From: Caldiserica bacterium UBA4770 | GTDB taxonomy: Bacteria > Caldisericota > Caldisericia > Caldisericales > Caldisericaceae | DNA: 64,000 nucleotides | Assembly: GCA_002403335.1 (NCBI GenBank) | Contig: DHHO01000006.1 | Coordinates: forward strand, 1-64,000 | Direction of reading: 5' to 3' | In this document: positions 18,467 through 28,406 of the stretch, one piece after another | Layout: the number at the start of each line of letters is the position of its first letter | Numbering within the stretch: the first letter of the stretch is position 1 | Notes under the pieces: model-generated | Databases searched by the model: none | Told to the model about the DNA's origin: nothing | Seen by the model: the letters and a program-made list of their open reading frames with translations, nothing else | Program-made: the position numbers and the translations under genes

Positions 18467-19879
18467 TTACTTTGCTGATTCCCTTATACCAACTCCTCTT
18501 TCCTCAAGAGTACCGGGAATAATGTTATCAAGAAGCATCCCGGAGAATGCGCCAACAGCCATTGAAGTCCTTAAAATACCGTTAACAATCCCCTCAAGCC
18601 AGGAGATTCCACCGATATGAACTGGATTTGCAGCAAAATAGGGACCGCACCCAAGACCCATGAGGAAGCAAAAAGCGACAATCATAAGATTTCTCGTGGA
18701 GGTAAGGTCTGCACGTGAAAGTATCTGAATTCCCAGAGCTCCTATAAGCCCGAATAGGGAAATATAAGCACCCCCAATAATAGGCGTGGGCATCGTACCA
18801 ATAATAGTCCCAAACTTCCATAAGAAACCCATAATAATGAGAATTACCGCACCTGTTCGAATAACCCTTCTTGAGGCAATACCTGTGAGGGCGACCACTC
18901 CTATGTTTTCAGTGTAACTGGTACTTCCAACACCACCAAGCATACCAGAGATAATACACCCGATGCCCTCTGCTGCGATACCTTTTGAAATAGTCTTCGG
19001 GGATGGATCAGGGAGGCCTGAAGCATAGCTTATACTGTGATAATCACCAAATGACTCAATGATGGAAGAAATATAAGCAGCTATAATTGCTGTAAAAGCG
19101 AATGTATTGAATTTCAGAGTTCCTGCGAAACCGTAACGGAAAGGCCTCGGCCAGACAATCCAGGGGGCCTCGGCAATTGCTTGAAGGTTTACATATGCAG
19201 CATGTTCTTCTGGGAACCACCCCACAAGGGTGCCAAGCAAGCAGAAAAGATACATAATTACAAAGGAAATGAATACCGAGAAGGAATTCAAAACAGACTT
19301 CTTTACAATGAGGGAGAAGATAAAAATCAACGCAACAACAGCAAGAGCAATTGGCCAAGATGTTGAAGCATTGCTAACGGCAGTCCCCGCCAGACTGAAT
19401 CCAATGAGCATAATCGTTGGCCCTATAACAACGGGTGTAACTATCTTTTTAAGCTGGCCAACAAGACCTGCAAAACCAACCACAAATTCAAAGATACCTC
19501 CATAGAATATGGCACCACCTATTGCCTGCATCATTTCCTTAACTCCACCACCTGCTTCCTTTACGCTTCCAATGATTGCAGTAACTGCTGGAATGAAAGA
19601 GAAGGAAGAGCCCTGAACAAGCGGAAGGCCACTTCCCAGCCTTGTATCGCACTGAATGAGTGTTGCTATCCCCATTACCATGTAAACTGTAGCAATGAAG
19701 ATCCCCAGTTCTAATGGTGACATTCCCATCGTATTCCCATAAAGGATGGGAACAAGAGTTGTAGCACCAAAAAGTGTGAATACATGCTGGAAACCAGCAA
19801 GGACCGAAAAACCCCACCCCGGCGCACTATCAACAGGCCAGGGCATTACTTTTGTTTTGAACTTCGCTTCTTCTGCCAT
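18467..19879 (-). CDS. NCS2-family nucleobase permease (uracil/xanthine type)
   Basis: A 470-residue membrane carrier with about 12-14 hydrophobic segments. It shows the NCS2/NAT hallmarks: the N-terminal GFQHVFTLFGATTLVP, QGSSFSF in the third segment, ESFGDYHSIS (substrate-site acid) and GGVGSTSYTENIG. The family imports uracil, xanthine, urate or related bases with protons or Na+; the exact substrate cannot be read from sequence. It is the last gene of the operon with the molybdenum hydroxylase, so it probably imports that enzyme's substrate. RBS GGAGG lies 7-8 nt before the ATG. Confidence 0.93.
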   Translation of the reverse strand: MAEEAKFKTKVMPWPVDSAPGWGFSVLAGFQHVFTLFGATTLVPILYGNTMGMSPLELGIFIATVYMVMGIATLIQCDTRLGSGLPLVQGSSFSFIPAVTAIIGSVKEAGGGVKEMMQAIGGAIFYGGIFEFVVGFAGLVGQLKKIVTPVVIGPTIMLIGFSLAGTAVSNASTSWPIALAVVALIFIFSLIVKKSVLNSFSVFISFVIMYLFCLLGTLVGWFPEEHAAYVNLQAIAEAPWIVWPRPFRYGFAGTLKFNTFAFTAIIAAYISSIIESFGDYHSISYASGLPDPSPKTISKGIAAEGIGCIISGMLGGVGSTSYTENIGVVALTGIASRRVIRTGAVILIIMGFLWKFGTIIGTMPTPIIGGAYISLFGLIGALGIQILSRADLTSTRNLMIVAFCFLMGLGCGPYFAANPVHIGGISWLEGIVNGILRTSMAVGAFSGMLLDNIIPGTLEERGVGIRESAK

Positions 19880-19971
19880 TTTTTAACCTCCTTTGGCTAA
19901 AATTTTTTTAAAAAACTTTTCGAAAGATTCTTAGCAGAATACCACCTTCCTTTCTCCAATACCTATATAAC

Positions 19972-22317
19972 TTATTTATTTATAAGAATTTTTCCCAATT
20001 CTGCAACAATCTTTTCAGCAGTAAATGGAGGCTTTTTAAGCCTAATCCCAAGGGCATTTTCTATTGCATTTGCAATGGCAGGCATCACGGGAATCATCGT
20101 ATGCTCCCCTACTCCTCTTGCTCCAAAAGGACCGTCCGGCTGAGGTACTTCTACAATAATCGGGTGCATCTCTTCTGGTACATCAAGAGTGGTAGGTATC
20201 TTATAATCCGTAAAATTTGAATTGATGACTCTTCCTTCCTTATCAAAATAAACCTCCTCATAAAGGGCAGTCCCCAGTCCCTGTGTGAACCCCCCTTCGA
20301 TCTGCCCTTTTACAAGATCAGGATTAATTGCCTTTCCTGCATCAAAAGCCTCTGCCATCCGTAGAACCTTCACTCTCCCAGTTTCTTTATCTATCTCAAT
20401 TTCAACTGCACCTGCACCTGTCGTATAATGAACATTCGGATGTCCGCCCTGACCTGTCTCTGGATTTACCTTCGCGGAGGTAAACTCTGGCATATAAATT
20501 CCTCTTCCAAGGATTGGACCGCCTCTAAAGGTTCCGTCAGGCATTTCAATGCCATTAATGACAAATTTCTCAAATGGTATCTCAAAAGAAGGGTCTGTAT
20601 AACACTTAACTTTCCCATCTTCAAGGTAAAGGTTCGCCTCCTCAACATAGTATGCCTCAGAGATCGTCTTGAATATCTGATTCCTTGCATCAACGGCAGC
20701 CCTTCTTACCGCATTCCCGCAACTCCATGTCACATGGCTTGCAACAGTCTGCCATTCGTAAGGATTTCTATCCGTGTCAGGTAGTTCCACCCTTATTTTG
20801 GCAAGTGGTAGCGATAATTCCTCCGCAGCAATCTTTGCCATCGCAGTCATAAATCCCTGTCCAAGTTCCATGCCAGAGACAAGGATATTAATGCTTCCGT
20901 CCTCACTGAATTTTATAAATGCAGCAGATGATTCGTTGGCAGGCATTGCAGGAGCCTTCCATACACAGGCTAAGCCTTTTGCCCTTACTTTATTCGGGTC
21001 TGTGGTTTTGCTCTCTTTTCCCCATTCGATTGATTCAGTAACCTTTTCTATACACTCATGTATCCCTGTAGGTCCCATCTCAACACCATAGGCAACTCTG
21101 TCGCCCTGACGAATTGCATTTTTCTTTCTGAACTCAACGGGGTCCATTCCAATTGCTTTCGCAACCCTATCTATGTGACTTTCGATACCAAAATGAAACT
21201 CAGAATAACCAAATCCTCTGTATGCGCCACAAGGGGGTCTGTTTGTATAAACTGCAAAGGAATCAATCCACACATTTGGAATTCGATAAGGCCCAGTTGC
21301 AGAAAATCCTGTTGCATTTACAACATTGGATCCATACTCTGCAGAAGCGCCTACATCCCAGTAGAGTTGATGCTTTAGGGCAATAATTGTTCCGTCATTC
21401 TTAACACCCATCTTCACATAAGCATGTAATTCCTGCCTTTGAGAAGTATTCTGAAATTCCTGCTTGCGTGTATAACGAAGCTTCACAGGGTGACCAGGGA
21501 CTTTCATTGCCGCCGCTGCTGCGATAACTTCCATATTCACTCCTGCCTTACCTCCAAAACCACCCCCCACATACTCTGCAATAATTCTTACATCCTTATG
21601 AGAGAGTTTAAAAGAATTAGCAATGATATTTCTCTGTGTATGAGGAGATTGTGTCGAGTTCCACATCATAAGTCTCCCATCAAGTGTATAAATAGCAATT
21701 GATGTGTGTGGCTCCATAGGAGCATGTACAACATGGGGAACCTCATACCAATCCTCAAGGATATAATCTGCTTCCTCAAATGCCTTCTCTACATCTCCTT
21801 TTCTTATCTTTCTTACATGTGCAATGTTTGTACCAGGTTGAGGATAAAGCCATGGAACAACCTCATATTTATCAAGTTCAGGATGTATAAGTATTGCATC
21901 CTCTTTTATTGCCTCAAGCGGACTTTGAAGCACAGGAAGAGGTTCGTATTCGACCTTTATTAATTTCACCGCTTCTTGCGCTATGTCTTCAGAAACTGCA
22001 ATTACTGCTGCAACATGCTGCCCCACATAACGAACTCTATCAGAAGGAAAAACAGCATTGTCTTTGAGATATAAACCAAATCTTTCTGGAAAATCCTTGC
22101 CAGAAAGAACACCTCTCACTCCAGGGTATTTTTCTGCCTCTATTGTATCTATGCTCTTAATGTTTGCATGTGCATAGGGGCTTTCAAGCACAGCCACATA
22201 GAACATTGATGCCCCAAAATCAACATCATCCGTATAATTTGCTGCACCTGTAATCTTCTCAAGGCCGTCAATTCTTATTGCATCTTTTCCCACATATTTG
22301 AGGTCCGAGTCTTTCAT
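19972..22317 (-). CDS. Xanthine dehydrogenase-type molybdenum-cofactor subunit
   Basis: The large catalytic subunit (781 residues) of a three-subunit molybdenum hydroxylase, which adds an oxygen from water to a heterocycle or aldehyde. Seen are the aldehyde oxidase/XDH a/b hammerhead start (GKDAIRIDGLEKITGAANY), the Mo-pterin loop VGGGFGGKAG, AYRGFGYSE, GQGFMTAMAKIAAEEL and the catalytic glutamate in GARGVGEH near the C-terminus. The start overlaps the Fe-S subunit stop (ATGA). Substrate is unknown: xanthine, hypoxanthine, uracil or nicotinate types all belong to this family. Confidence 0.93.
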   Translation of the reverse strand: MKDSDLKYVGKDAIRIDGLEKITGAANYTDDVDFGASMFYVAVLESPYAHANIKSIDTIEAEKYPGVRGVLSGKDFPERFGLYLKDNAVFPSDRVRYVGQHVAAVIAVSEDIAQEAVKLIKVEYEPLPVLQSPLEAIKEDAILIHPELDKYEVVPWLYPQPGTNIAHVRKIRKGDVEKAFEEADYILEDWYEVPHVVHAPMEPHTSIAIYTLDGRLMMWNSTQSPHTQRNIIANSFKLSHKDVRIIAEYVGGGFGGKAGVNMEVIAAAAAMKVPGHPVKLRYTRKQEFQNTSQRQELHAYVKMGVKNDGTIIALKHQLYWDVGASAEYGSNVVNATGFSATGPYRIPNVWIDSFAVYTNRPPCGAYRGFGYSEFHFGIESHIDRVAKAIGMDPVEFRKKNAIRQGDRVAYGVEMGPTGIHECIEKVTESIEWGKESKTTDPNKVRAKGLACVWKAPAMPANESSAAFIKFSEDGSINILVSGMELGQGFMTAMAKIAAEELSLPLAKIRVELPDTDRNPYEWQTVASHVTWSCGNAVRRAAVDARNQIFKTISEAYYVEEANLYLEDGKVKCYTDPSFEIPFEKFVINGIEMPDGTFRGGPILGRGIYMPEFTSAKVNPETGQGGHPNVHYTTGAGAVEIEIDKETGRVKVLRMAEAFDAGKAINPDLVKGQIEGGFTQGLGTALYEEVYFDKEGRVINSNFTDYKIPTTLDVPEEMHPIIVEVPQPDGPFGARGVGEHTMIPVMPAIANAIENALGIRLKKPPFTAEKIVAELGKILINK

Positions 22318-22790
22318 ATCTTGCCTCCCACTTTATCCTTAGAAACATCCATAATAGCATCAACGACTATATTGTAACCGGTGCATCTACAAAGATGCCC
22401 ACTGAGAACTTCTTTTACTTCGTTTTTATCAGGATGAGGATTGTTTCTTAATAATTCTGTTGTGGTGACAATTATGCCTGGAGCACAGAAGCCACACTGA
22501 AATGAATTATGTTCAAGAAAGGATTTCTGCAAATCAGTAAGGCCATCTCTTTCAATTCCTTCGAGGGTTTCTATTTCAAGGCCTTCCACTTCAATTGCGT
22601 AAATGATACAACTTCTAACACTCTTACCATTAAGTAGTACGGTACAGGCTCCGCATTCCCCTCTTCCGCACCCATACTTAGGGCTTTTTACACCGAGTTT
22701 GTCCCTGAGTACATCGAGCAATTTCTCGTGGGGTTCAACCTCAACATGCGTCTCAAAACCGTTTAAAGTAAAAGTAATTTCTTTTTTCAT
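22314..22790 (-). CDS. XDH-type [2Fe-2S] electron-transfer subunit
   Basis: 158 residues. The plant-ferredoxin-like first half binds one cluster with C41, C46, C49 and C61 (YGCGRGECGAC). The helical second half binds the other with C99, C102, C134 and C136 (CGFC, CRC). It passes electrons from the Mo subunit to the FAD subunit. All eight ligands are present. It lies 8 bp after the FAD gene and overlaps the Mo gene. Confidence 0.95.
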   Translation of the reverse strand: MKKEITFTLNGFETHVEVEPHEKLLDVLRDKLGVKSPKYGCGRGECGACTVLLNGKSVRSCIIYAIEVEGLEIETLEGIERDGLTDLQKSFLEHNSFQCGFCAPGIIVTTTELLRNNPHPDKNEVKEVLSGHLCRCTGYNIVVDAIMDVSKDKVGGKI

Positions 22791-22798
22791 AGATCCTC

Positions 22799-23680
22799 CT
22801 AAACAAGATGTTCTCCATAAGCGGGACCCAATTTTTTCAATCGTCGAGAGGAGGCAAAGAGGGACCTCTTAAGCAAGACACCACTTACATATAATCTATA
22901 TTCCTTGCTTGCTCTCATATCAGAAATTGGTGATATAGCCTTCAGTGCAATGGGTTTAACTTCTTCAATTAAGTCTTCATCAACATCTTTACCTTTGAGA
23001 TATTCCTCAGCTTCGTATGCCCTTACAGGAATAGGGGCAACTGCACCAAAGGCAATTCTATAAACCTTATCACTGTTCACATATGATGCAACACCGACCT
23101 GGGCAAGATCCTCTCCATCGTATCTACCAAGCTTTATATAACTTGCCCCAGTCTCTCCCCTTTCAAGTGGAATCTTAATTCCTGTAACTATCTCTCCGGT
23201 CTGGATAACAGTCTTTCTTGGCCCAACGAAAAACTTATCGATGGGTACTTCTCTAACACCTTCTTTTGCTCTTATTTCTACACTTGAATTTAAAACAAGG
23301 AGGGCAGGGGCGGAATCTGCAGAAGGCACGGCGCTGCAGATATTGCCAACAAGGGTTGCTCTATTTCTTATTCCAAATGAGCCTACGCTTCTTGAAGTCT
23401 CCCAGAGCAAAGGAAAATGATCCTTCACAATTTTAGATGCAATAAGTTCATTAAAAGTAATACCTGCACCAATATAAAGATATTCTCCCCTTAACTCAAG
23501 CCTCATTAAATTCGAAATACCCTTCAAATCAATAACAACTTTTGGAGTTACCATTTCATCGTCAATCATTACTGCAAGGTCAGTACCTCCCAGTAAAGCT
23601 TTTGCAGAGGCACCATACTTTTCAAGAAGGGATATTGCTTCATCTTCTGAAAGAGGTTTTAAATATTCAAATTTTTGCAT
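22799..23680 (-). CDS. XDH-type FAD-binding subunit
   Basis: 293 residues of the CoxM/XdhB FAD domain: an N-terminal FEYLKPLSEDEAISLL, the two FAD loops AKALLGGTDLAV and TLVGNICSAVPSADSAPALL, and a CO-dehydrogenase flavoprotein C-terminal domain. It hands electrons to NAD+ or another acceptor. The ATG follows AAGGAGGGA. Together with the next two genes it forms one complete hydroxylase. Confidence 0.93.
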   Translation of the reverse strand: MQKFEYLKPLSEDEAISLLEKYGASAKALLGGTDLAVMIDDEMVTPKVVIDLKGISNLMRLELRGEYLYIGAGITFNELIASKIVKDHFPLLWETSRSVGSFGIRNRATLVGNICSAVPSADSAPALLVLNSSVEIRAKEGVREVPIDKFFVGPRKTVIQTGEIVTGIKIPLERGETGASYIKLGRYDGEDLAQVGVASYVNSDKVYRIAFGAVAPIPVRAYEAEEYLKGKDVDEDLIEEVKPIALKAISPISDMRASKEYRLYVSGVLLKRSLFASSRRLKKLGPAYGEHLV

Positions 23681-23689
23681 AGTCCCTCC

Positions 23690-24505
23690 TTAGGGGCTCC
23701 ATGCTACGATTCTTGTCCATGCCGATTCAAATTCAATTCCTTTTACGTTAAATGCGCCAATAAATGCTCTCCTGTTATTGAGCTTATCGATGTCTCCACC
23801 AAGGTTTTCAGCATGTACCAGGCCATGGGGGAAGAGCTTAAGATGCATTACCTGATAAAACTCTTCTGGAGGGAACATCTCCTCCCAGCTTTTACCGTAT
23901 TTTTCTTTAAGTTTCTTTTCTGCTTCTACAAAGAGATTTGGATGCCAGTTTCGAAGAATCGTATTCATTGGATGGTCTGCGCTCCCGCAATCTACACCAA
24001 TCCATTTGAATTTCATATCAAGTGCCCATTGAGGAAATTCAGGGCTTGGACCAGGATGTTTCACCATATATCTTACTTCGTCTCCCTCTTTTTCGTACCA
24101 TGCATACCTATGATACCCTGTATTAATAATGAGGATATCTCCTGCTCTTATGTCTGCCTTTTTCATAAGCATCTCAGGAGTGTACAGGCTGTAATCCTCA
24201 ACTTCGTCAGAAATATCCACAATAACACCAGGACCAACCCATTCTTCAAGGGGTACCTGCCCTATAGCTCTCCCTGCTCCATAGAAATGGATTTCTCCAT
24301 CCATGTGGGTTCCGACATGATTACTTGATGTAATAATCTGTCCATTTGCCCCCTGTCCCATGTGAGCGCCAGCAATTCTTTTGAAATACTGAATACCAAG
24401 TGGCATATAGCTGGGCCATGGGGGTGTATGCACACTCAATGGTTGAGTAAGGTCATACATCTTCACTTCCTGAGTCATTAACTTAACGAATTCTTCTGTG
24501 TTCAT
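23690..24505 (-). CDS. Cyclase-family metal-dependent hydrolase
   Basis: 271 residues of the cyclase/kynurenine-formamidase fold, with the metal motif H63-VGTH-MD69 and later GVDCGSADHP. Members hydrolyse amide or lactam bonds (formylkynurenine, isatin). In this operon it could open the ring, or cleave an amide, of the hydroxylated product; that is inference. The ATG at 24505 has GGAGGAGGG just upstream; a longer frame to 24544 would overlap the DUF1116 gene. The protein is longer than typical bacterial KynB (about 210). Confidence 0.88.
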   Translation of the reverse strand: MNTEEFVKLMTQEVKMYDLTQPLSVHTPPWPSYMPLGIQYFKRIAGAHMGQGANGQIITSSNHVGTHMDGEIHFYGAGRAIGQVPLEEWVGPGVIVDISDEVEDYSLYTPEMLMKKADIRAGDILIINTGYHRYAWYEKEGDEVRYMVKHPGPSPEFPQWALDMKFKWIGVDCGSADHPMNTILRNWHPNLFVEAEKKLKEKYGKSWEEMFPPEEFYQVMHLKLFPHGLVHAENLGGDIDKLNNRRAFIGAFNVKGIEFESAWTRIVAWSP

Positions 24506-24518
24506 AATACCCTCCTCC

Positions 24519-25943
24519 CTATGAATATTTTTTAGAAAACGCAATTAATGCCTTTTTAAATACTTCCATAGGAGCATCAACGAGTCCGGCTCCTACTTGA
24601 CCGATACCAGGCTTCTTATGTGCAATGCCCGTATCTATGAAGGGAAGTATTCCCTTTTCAACAACTTGTCTTATATCAATACCCGTAGGAGTTCCTCTAA
24701 AGTTAAGATAAGGAATCTGATACATATTATTCTCACCGATTGTAATTTCGTACATCGCAAGAGTTCTGTCTATAGCCTCCTGTGGTGAACCCCCAGTAAA
24801 CTGAACTATTGCAGGAGCTGCACCAATTGCGAAACCTCCAAGTCCTGCAGTTTCTGTAATGGAACTATCTCCAATATCAGGGTTTGCATCCTCTTTTGTA
24901 AAGCCGGCAAAGTAAAGAGCATTAGGGGGAACCTCAGCAGGAGTAGTGAACCATTCGTCTCCCAGCCCTGAAACCTGTATACCAAAGTCTGTCCCATTTC
25001 TTGACATCGTAACAACCATAGTACTGCCTTCGATATTTCTTGCAGGATCCAGGCTTGCCTTGGCAGAAGCCATTGAAAGGTTAAGGAACGTATGATCATT
25101 AGCATCTATAAACCTTAGTACCCTTTCAATAACAATGGAATCTTCTGTAGTTCTTACAATCGCAGGGGCAATTATCCTGAAGAAAAGAGATGTTGCACCT
25201 CTATTTCTATTGTGGACCTCGTCTCCCATATGGAGTGCCTGCGCCACAATATTTTTAAGGTCTATCGAACCAAGATATCTAATAGCTCTATCAAGAACGG
25301 GGAATAACTCCTCTTCCATCCACTTTAATCTATCAATCACATCGGGGGAATAAGCCCCCATTCTTAAAACTTTGCCAAGGCCTTCGTTTATTGTCGCAAA
25401 TGCTTTATTTCCAAAGGTCTCGTTCTCAACAATATAAACTGGCATTGAAGGAGAAACAATACCGGCCATAGGACCGACAGTTGCATGATGATGACAGGGG
25501 GAAAATTCAATCTCATTAGAAGAGGCGATTATTTCTGCTTCAGATTCATCTTTTGCTATACCTTCATAAATTAATGCTCCAATAACTGCTCCCTTTTGAG
25601 GACCGCACATCCTGTCCCAGGTAATAGGAGGTCCAGCATGTAGAATTGTATTTTTCTTCATGCCAGGTACTACATCCACGGCCTTGCCCATACCCACAAG
25701 CCTTGTCTTTGCTGAAAGAAGTCTATTAAGAGCTTCTTTATTTGCCTTTTCAATATTGAGCTTTTCTTCAATAAGCTCACACTTGGAAAGGGCTTCTATT
25801 GCCTCTTCATCGCCTTCGGCGGGGGGCCTCCAGTCAACTTGAATTGCTTCAAAGCCTGCTTTATCAAGGCTTTCCTTGAAAGAGGTCAACCCGATATTAA
25901 CGACCTTCAATTTTTGTTTAAAAAGCTCATTAGCCTTGTTCAT
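24519..25943 (-). CDS. DUF1116 protein (AllG/YlbE-like carbamoyltransferase component)
   Basis: 474 residues matching the DUF1116 family over its length (start ANELFKQKLKVVNIGL, internal GPPITWDRMCGPQKGA, SPCHHHATVGPMAGI, C-terminal GIGQVGAGLV). In E. coli the homologue works with FdrA and YlbF; these proteins (AllFGH) have been reported to form oxamate transcarbamylase, moving a carbamoyl group from oxamate to phosphate. The ATG at 25943 sits 5 nt after GGAGG and essentially at the fdrA stop. No carbamate kinase is in the window. Confidence 0.88.
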   Translation of the reverse strand: MNKANELFKQKLKVVNIGLTSFKESLDKAGFEAIQVDWRPPAEGDEEAIEALSKCELIEEKLNIEKANKEALNRLLSAKTRLVGMGKAVDVVPGMKKNTILHAGPPITWDRMCGPQKGAVIGALIYEGIAKDESEAEIIASSNEIEFSPCHHHATVGPMAGIVSPSMPVYIVENETFGNKAFATINEGLGKVLRMGAYSPDVIDRLKWMEEELFPVLDRAIRYLGSIDLKNIVAQALHMGDEVHNRNRGATSLFFRIIAPAIVRTTEDSIVIERVLRFIDANDHTFLNLSMASAKASLDPARNIEGSTMVVTMSRNGTDFGIQVSGLGDEWFTTPAEVPPNALYFAGFTKEDANPDIGDSSITETAGLGGFAIGAAPAIVQFTGGSPQEAIDRTLAMYEITIGENNMYQIPYLNFRGTPTGIDIRQVVEKGILPFIDTGIAHKKPGIGQVGAGLVDAPMEVFKKALIAFSKKYS

Positions 25944-25944
25944 A

Positions 25945-27498
25945 CTAACCTCCAATGTTCCTCAAAATATATCCTGCAAGCTTTGTTGCAGAAGCATTCC
26001 TTTCAAGCACAACTGCCCCAGTATCTTTCAGCATCTGCATCACCTTGCTCTTGTTCTGTGGATCCCTGTCAGTTCCTGTAACCTCGACTATAAACAAAGC
26101 CCCTGACATTTCTTTTGCTTGTAAGAGCACAGGGGTAAGTTCCTCTCCAGGTGTCATATTTGTTCCATAACCAATAACTAAATCAAGATATATTATTGCA
26201 ACAGAGTCATCCTTTGCTTCTTCAAGTATCCTTTTATTTCTTAAATCAAAATCAATTTGTGGATGAGGACGTCCCACAGTAAACTCATCTTCACCGAGAT
26301 CCACAACTGTATGACCTTTGCTTTTCCATGAATCCTCCAGCTTAAGGCTTGGGTCAAGGGGTACATTTGAGTTAATGCCTCCAATGATATCTGTAAGAAT
26401 GAGCTGAGTTTCATATGCAAGGGTTCCTCCCTGAAAAAGACCTCTGAAATATCTCCGCTCTTTACTAAGCGTTTTAGCTAAATCCTCTGCAAGCTTTTGT
26501 AGTTCTCTGTCCTTATTTTCAATCTCCCTTCTAAAATCTTCCATCGGGGTACCCTTTGAAATACTTACAGAAAGAAGGGCAGCTTCCTCAAGATTAGTGG
26601 CGGGAATTGTACCAATACTTTTCAAAAGTTCTGGTTCCGCGCCGAGGAAAGCAGCGATCACAGGCTTGTCAGTTCTTTTAATTACACTTCCAATCTTTTC
26701 AAGTACTTCAGGATGGGGAGGTTTAGAAATCAGTGTAATTACTCTCGTATCCGGGTCATCAACAAGTGCTTCAAGTCCTGTAAGAAATGAAAGACCTCCA
26801 TACTCTTTCTTTACGTCAATACCGCCCGTTCCTATTGCCTGGGAGATTCCCCCTCCTTCATTAGATATAATCGATGAAACTTCTTGAAGACCTGTGCCTG
26901 CAGCAGAGACTATACCAATATCTCCTCTATTAACTACATTGGCAAAACCAAGTGGGGCACCATTGATTATAGCAGTCCCACAATCAGGTCCCATAACCAG
27001 AAGACCTTTATCTCTTCCATATGTCTTTACTTCTATTGCCTTATCTTTCGGGACATTATCAGAAAAAATCATGACATGCAAGCCTTTCCTCAATGCCTTT
27101 ATTACTTCCTGAGCAGCATATCTTCCTGCTATAGATATCAACACTAAATTCGCATCCGGGGCAATCTTGAGTGCACCATCCAGGCTCTTTGGGACGAATT
27201 CTCCCTTTTCTGCTATTTTTGATTTACTTGCTTTAAGAATCTCCTCTATGTTCTTCAGCCCTTTATTACATACCGACTCGTCTATCCCCTTTACCACTAT
27301 AAGAAGGTCTGTATCTGTTGCATCCTTAAATTCTTCGAGCAAAAGACCTGAATTTTCAAGAATTGATTTATTCTGAAGAGTTCCCATTACTACTGCTGCA
27401 TCCTCCACTCCTTCTAATTTCGTGGCATCTCTTGCAACAAGCATCAAGGTTACTGAATCATAGTACTCTCCTTTTTTAATAATTCCTTTCACTGCCAT
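25945..27498 (-). CDS. fdrA: FdrA-family acyl-CoA-synthetase-like protein (AllF)
   Basis: 517 residues with two domains resembling succinyl-CoA synthetase alpha: MGPDCGTAIINGAPLGFANV (about residues 168-187), GIVSAAGTGLQ, and GGISQAIGTGGIDVK. I see no phosphohistidine motif of true CoA ligases, as expected for FdrA. It is a likely component of the carbamoyltransferase with the DUF1116 and DUF2877 proteins, its neighbours on both sides. Its start overlaps the DUF2877 stop by 10 bp. Confidence 0.9.
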   Translation of the reverse strand: MAVKGIIKKGEYYDSVTLMLVARDATKLEGVEDAAVVMGTLQNKSILENSGLLLEEFKDATDTDLLIVVKGIDESVCNKGLKNIEEILKASKSKIAEKGEFVPKSLDGALKIAPDANLVLISIAGRYAAQEVIKALRKGLHVMIFSDNVPKDKAIEVKTYGRDKGLLVMGPDCGTAIINGAPLGFANVVNRGDIGIVSAAGTGLQEVSSIISNEGGGISQAIGTGGIDVKKEYGGLSFLTGLEALVDDPDTRVITLISKPPHPEVLEKIGSVIKRTDKPVIAAFLGAEPELLKSIGTIPATNLEEAALLSVSISKGTPMEDFRREIENKDRELQKLAEDLAKTLSKERRYFRGLFQGGTLAYETQLILTDIIGGINSNVPLDPSLKLEDSWKSKGHTVVDLGEDEFTVGRPHPQIDFDLRNKRILEEAKDDSVAIIYLDLVIGYGTNMTPGEELTPVLLQAKEMSGALFIVEVTGTDRDPQNKSKVMQMLKDTGAVVLERNASATKLAGYILRNIGG

Positions 27499-28343
27499 TG
27501 GAAGCCTCCTTCAAAAAAATTCTTCACTCCAACTATAAAACCCGTTAACATATCTGCCCCAGAAGTTTCACCAATATTTATAATATTCATTGTAGCAGTT
27601 TCAATACCTTCTTCTCCGGTAGATATTGATAGAATAAACTTTTTAAAGACCTCGTATACTTTTCCTTTTGATGAAAAATATAAAAATGTGTTACTTACAG
27701 GATTCTTACTCGATACTATGTCATAAATCTTTTCTCTTATGGATAGAGTTGAAATGCCAGTTACTAATTCAAAGACACTAAGAGAAATTAAAATACCATT
27801 TATGAGGTCGTCTCCCTGAGGCGTAAGACCAATCCCTGTACCTTTCAATTCTCTTAATGCATCAAGAGAACCATTCATAAAATCTCTGAAATTTGTACGA
27901 ATTCTTGCCATTAAGTTTCGCTCAAAAGGTGTAATAAAAAATGCCTCTCTTTCAGGATCTATTAGAAAAGCACTGCTCAAAAATGGCCCTTCCTTTAAAA
28001 GAAGTGACTCAGCTCTGGGTAGGTTTTTAAAAAGTAGAGATTTGCTGAGCTTTTCCTCTTTTAAATCCGACACATAACAATCTGCCTGAGTAATATCAAT
28101 GTTTTGTCCATCAATAGAGATTACGTCCCCTGAAATTCTTACGTCCTTAAATAACCTTAAGTCGTCCACATCGAGCACAATGTTAGTAGGTCCACCGCCA
28201 ATCTCTCTATTCACGACAGAAATAATTTTGTCACCATAAAGAATGTTAATAGCGTCCTTAAAAACTGAATGAACTTTTTTATATTCATATCCGAAATTTA
28301 TGGAATCACCAACACTAATAACCCTGATCGATAAACCATTCAT
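27489..28343 (-). CDS. DUF2877 protein (AllH/YlbF-like carbamoyltransferase component)
   Basis: 284 residues; the family match rests on LTPQGDDLINGILISL near residue 173 and the C-terminal ETSGADMLTGFIVGV, which form the typical DUF2877 conserved patches (GDD and SGxDML). It is the third member of the FdrA/DUF1116/DUF2877 trio. It lies between the GNAT-like gene (63 bp upstream) and fdrA. Confidence 0.82.
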   Translation of the reverse strand: MNGLSIRVISVGDSINFGYEYKKVHSVFKDAINILYGDKIISVVNREIGGGPTNIVLDVDDLRLFKDVRISGDVISIDGQNIDITQADCYVSDLKEEKLSKSLLFKNLPRAESLLLKEGPFLSSAFLIDPEREAFFITPFERNLMARIRTNFRDFMNGSLDALRELKGTGIGLTPQGDDLINGILISLSVFELVTGISTLSIREKIYDIVSSKNPVSNTFLYFSSKGKVYEVFKKFILSISTGEEGIETATMNIINIGETSGADMLTGFIVGVKNFFEGGFQWQ

Positions 28344-28406
28344 TTCCTACCTCATAAAATAACAATCCCACTGGGACAATACCAGGGGGATTTCCTGAAA
28401 ATTTAA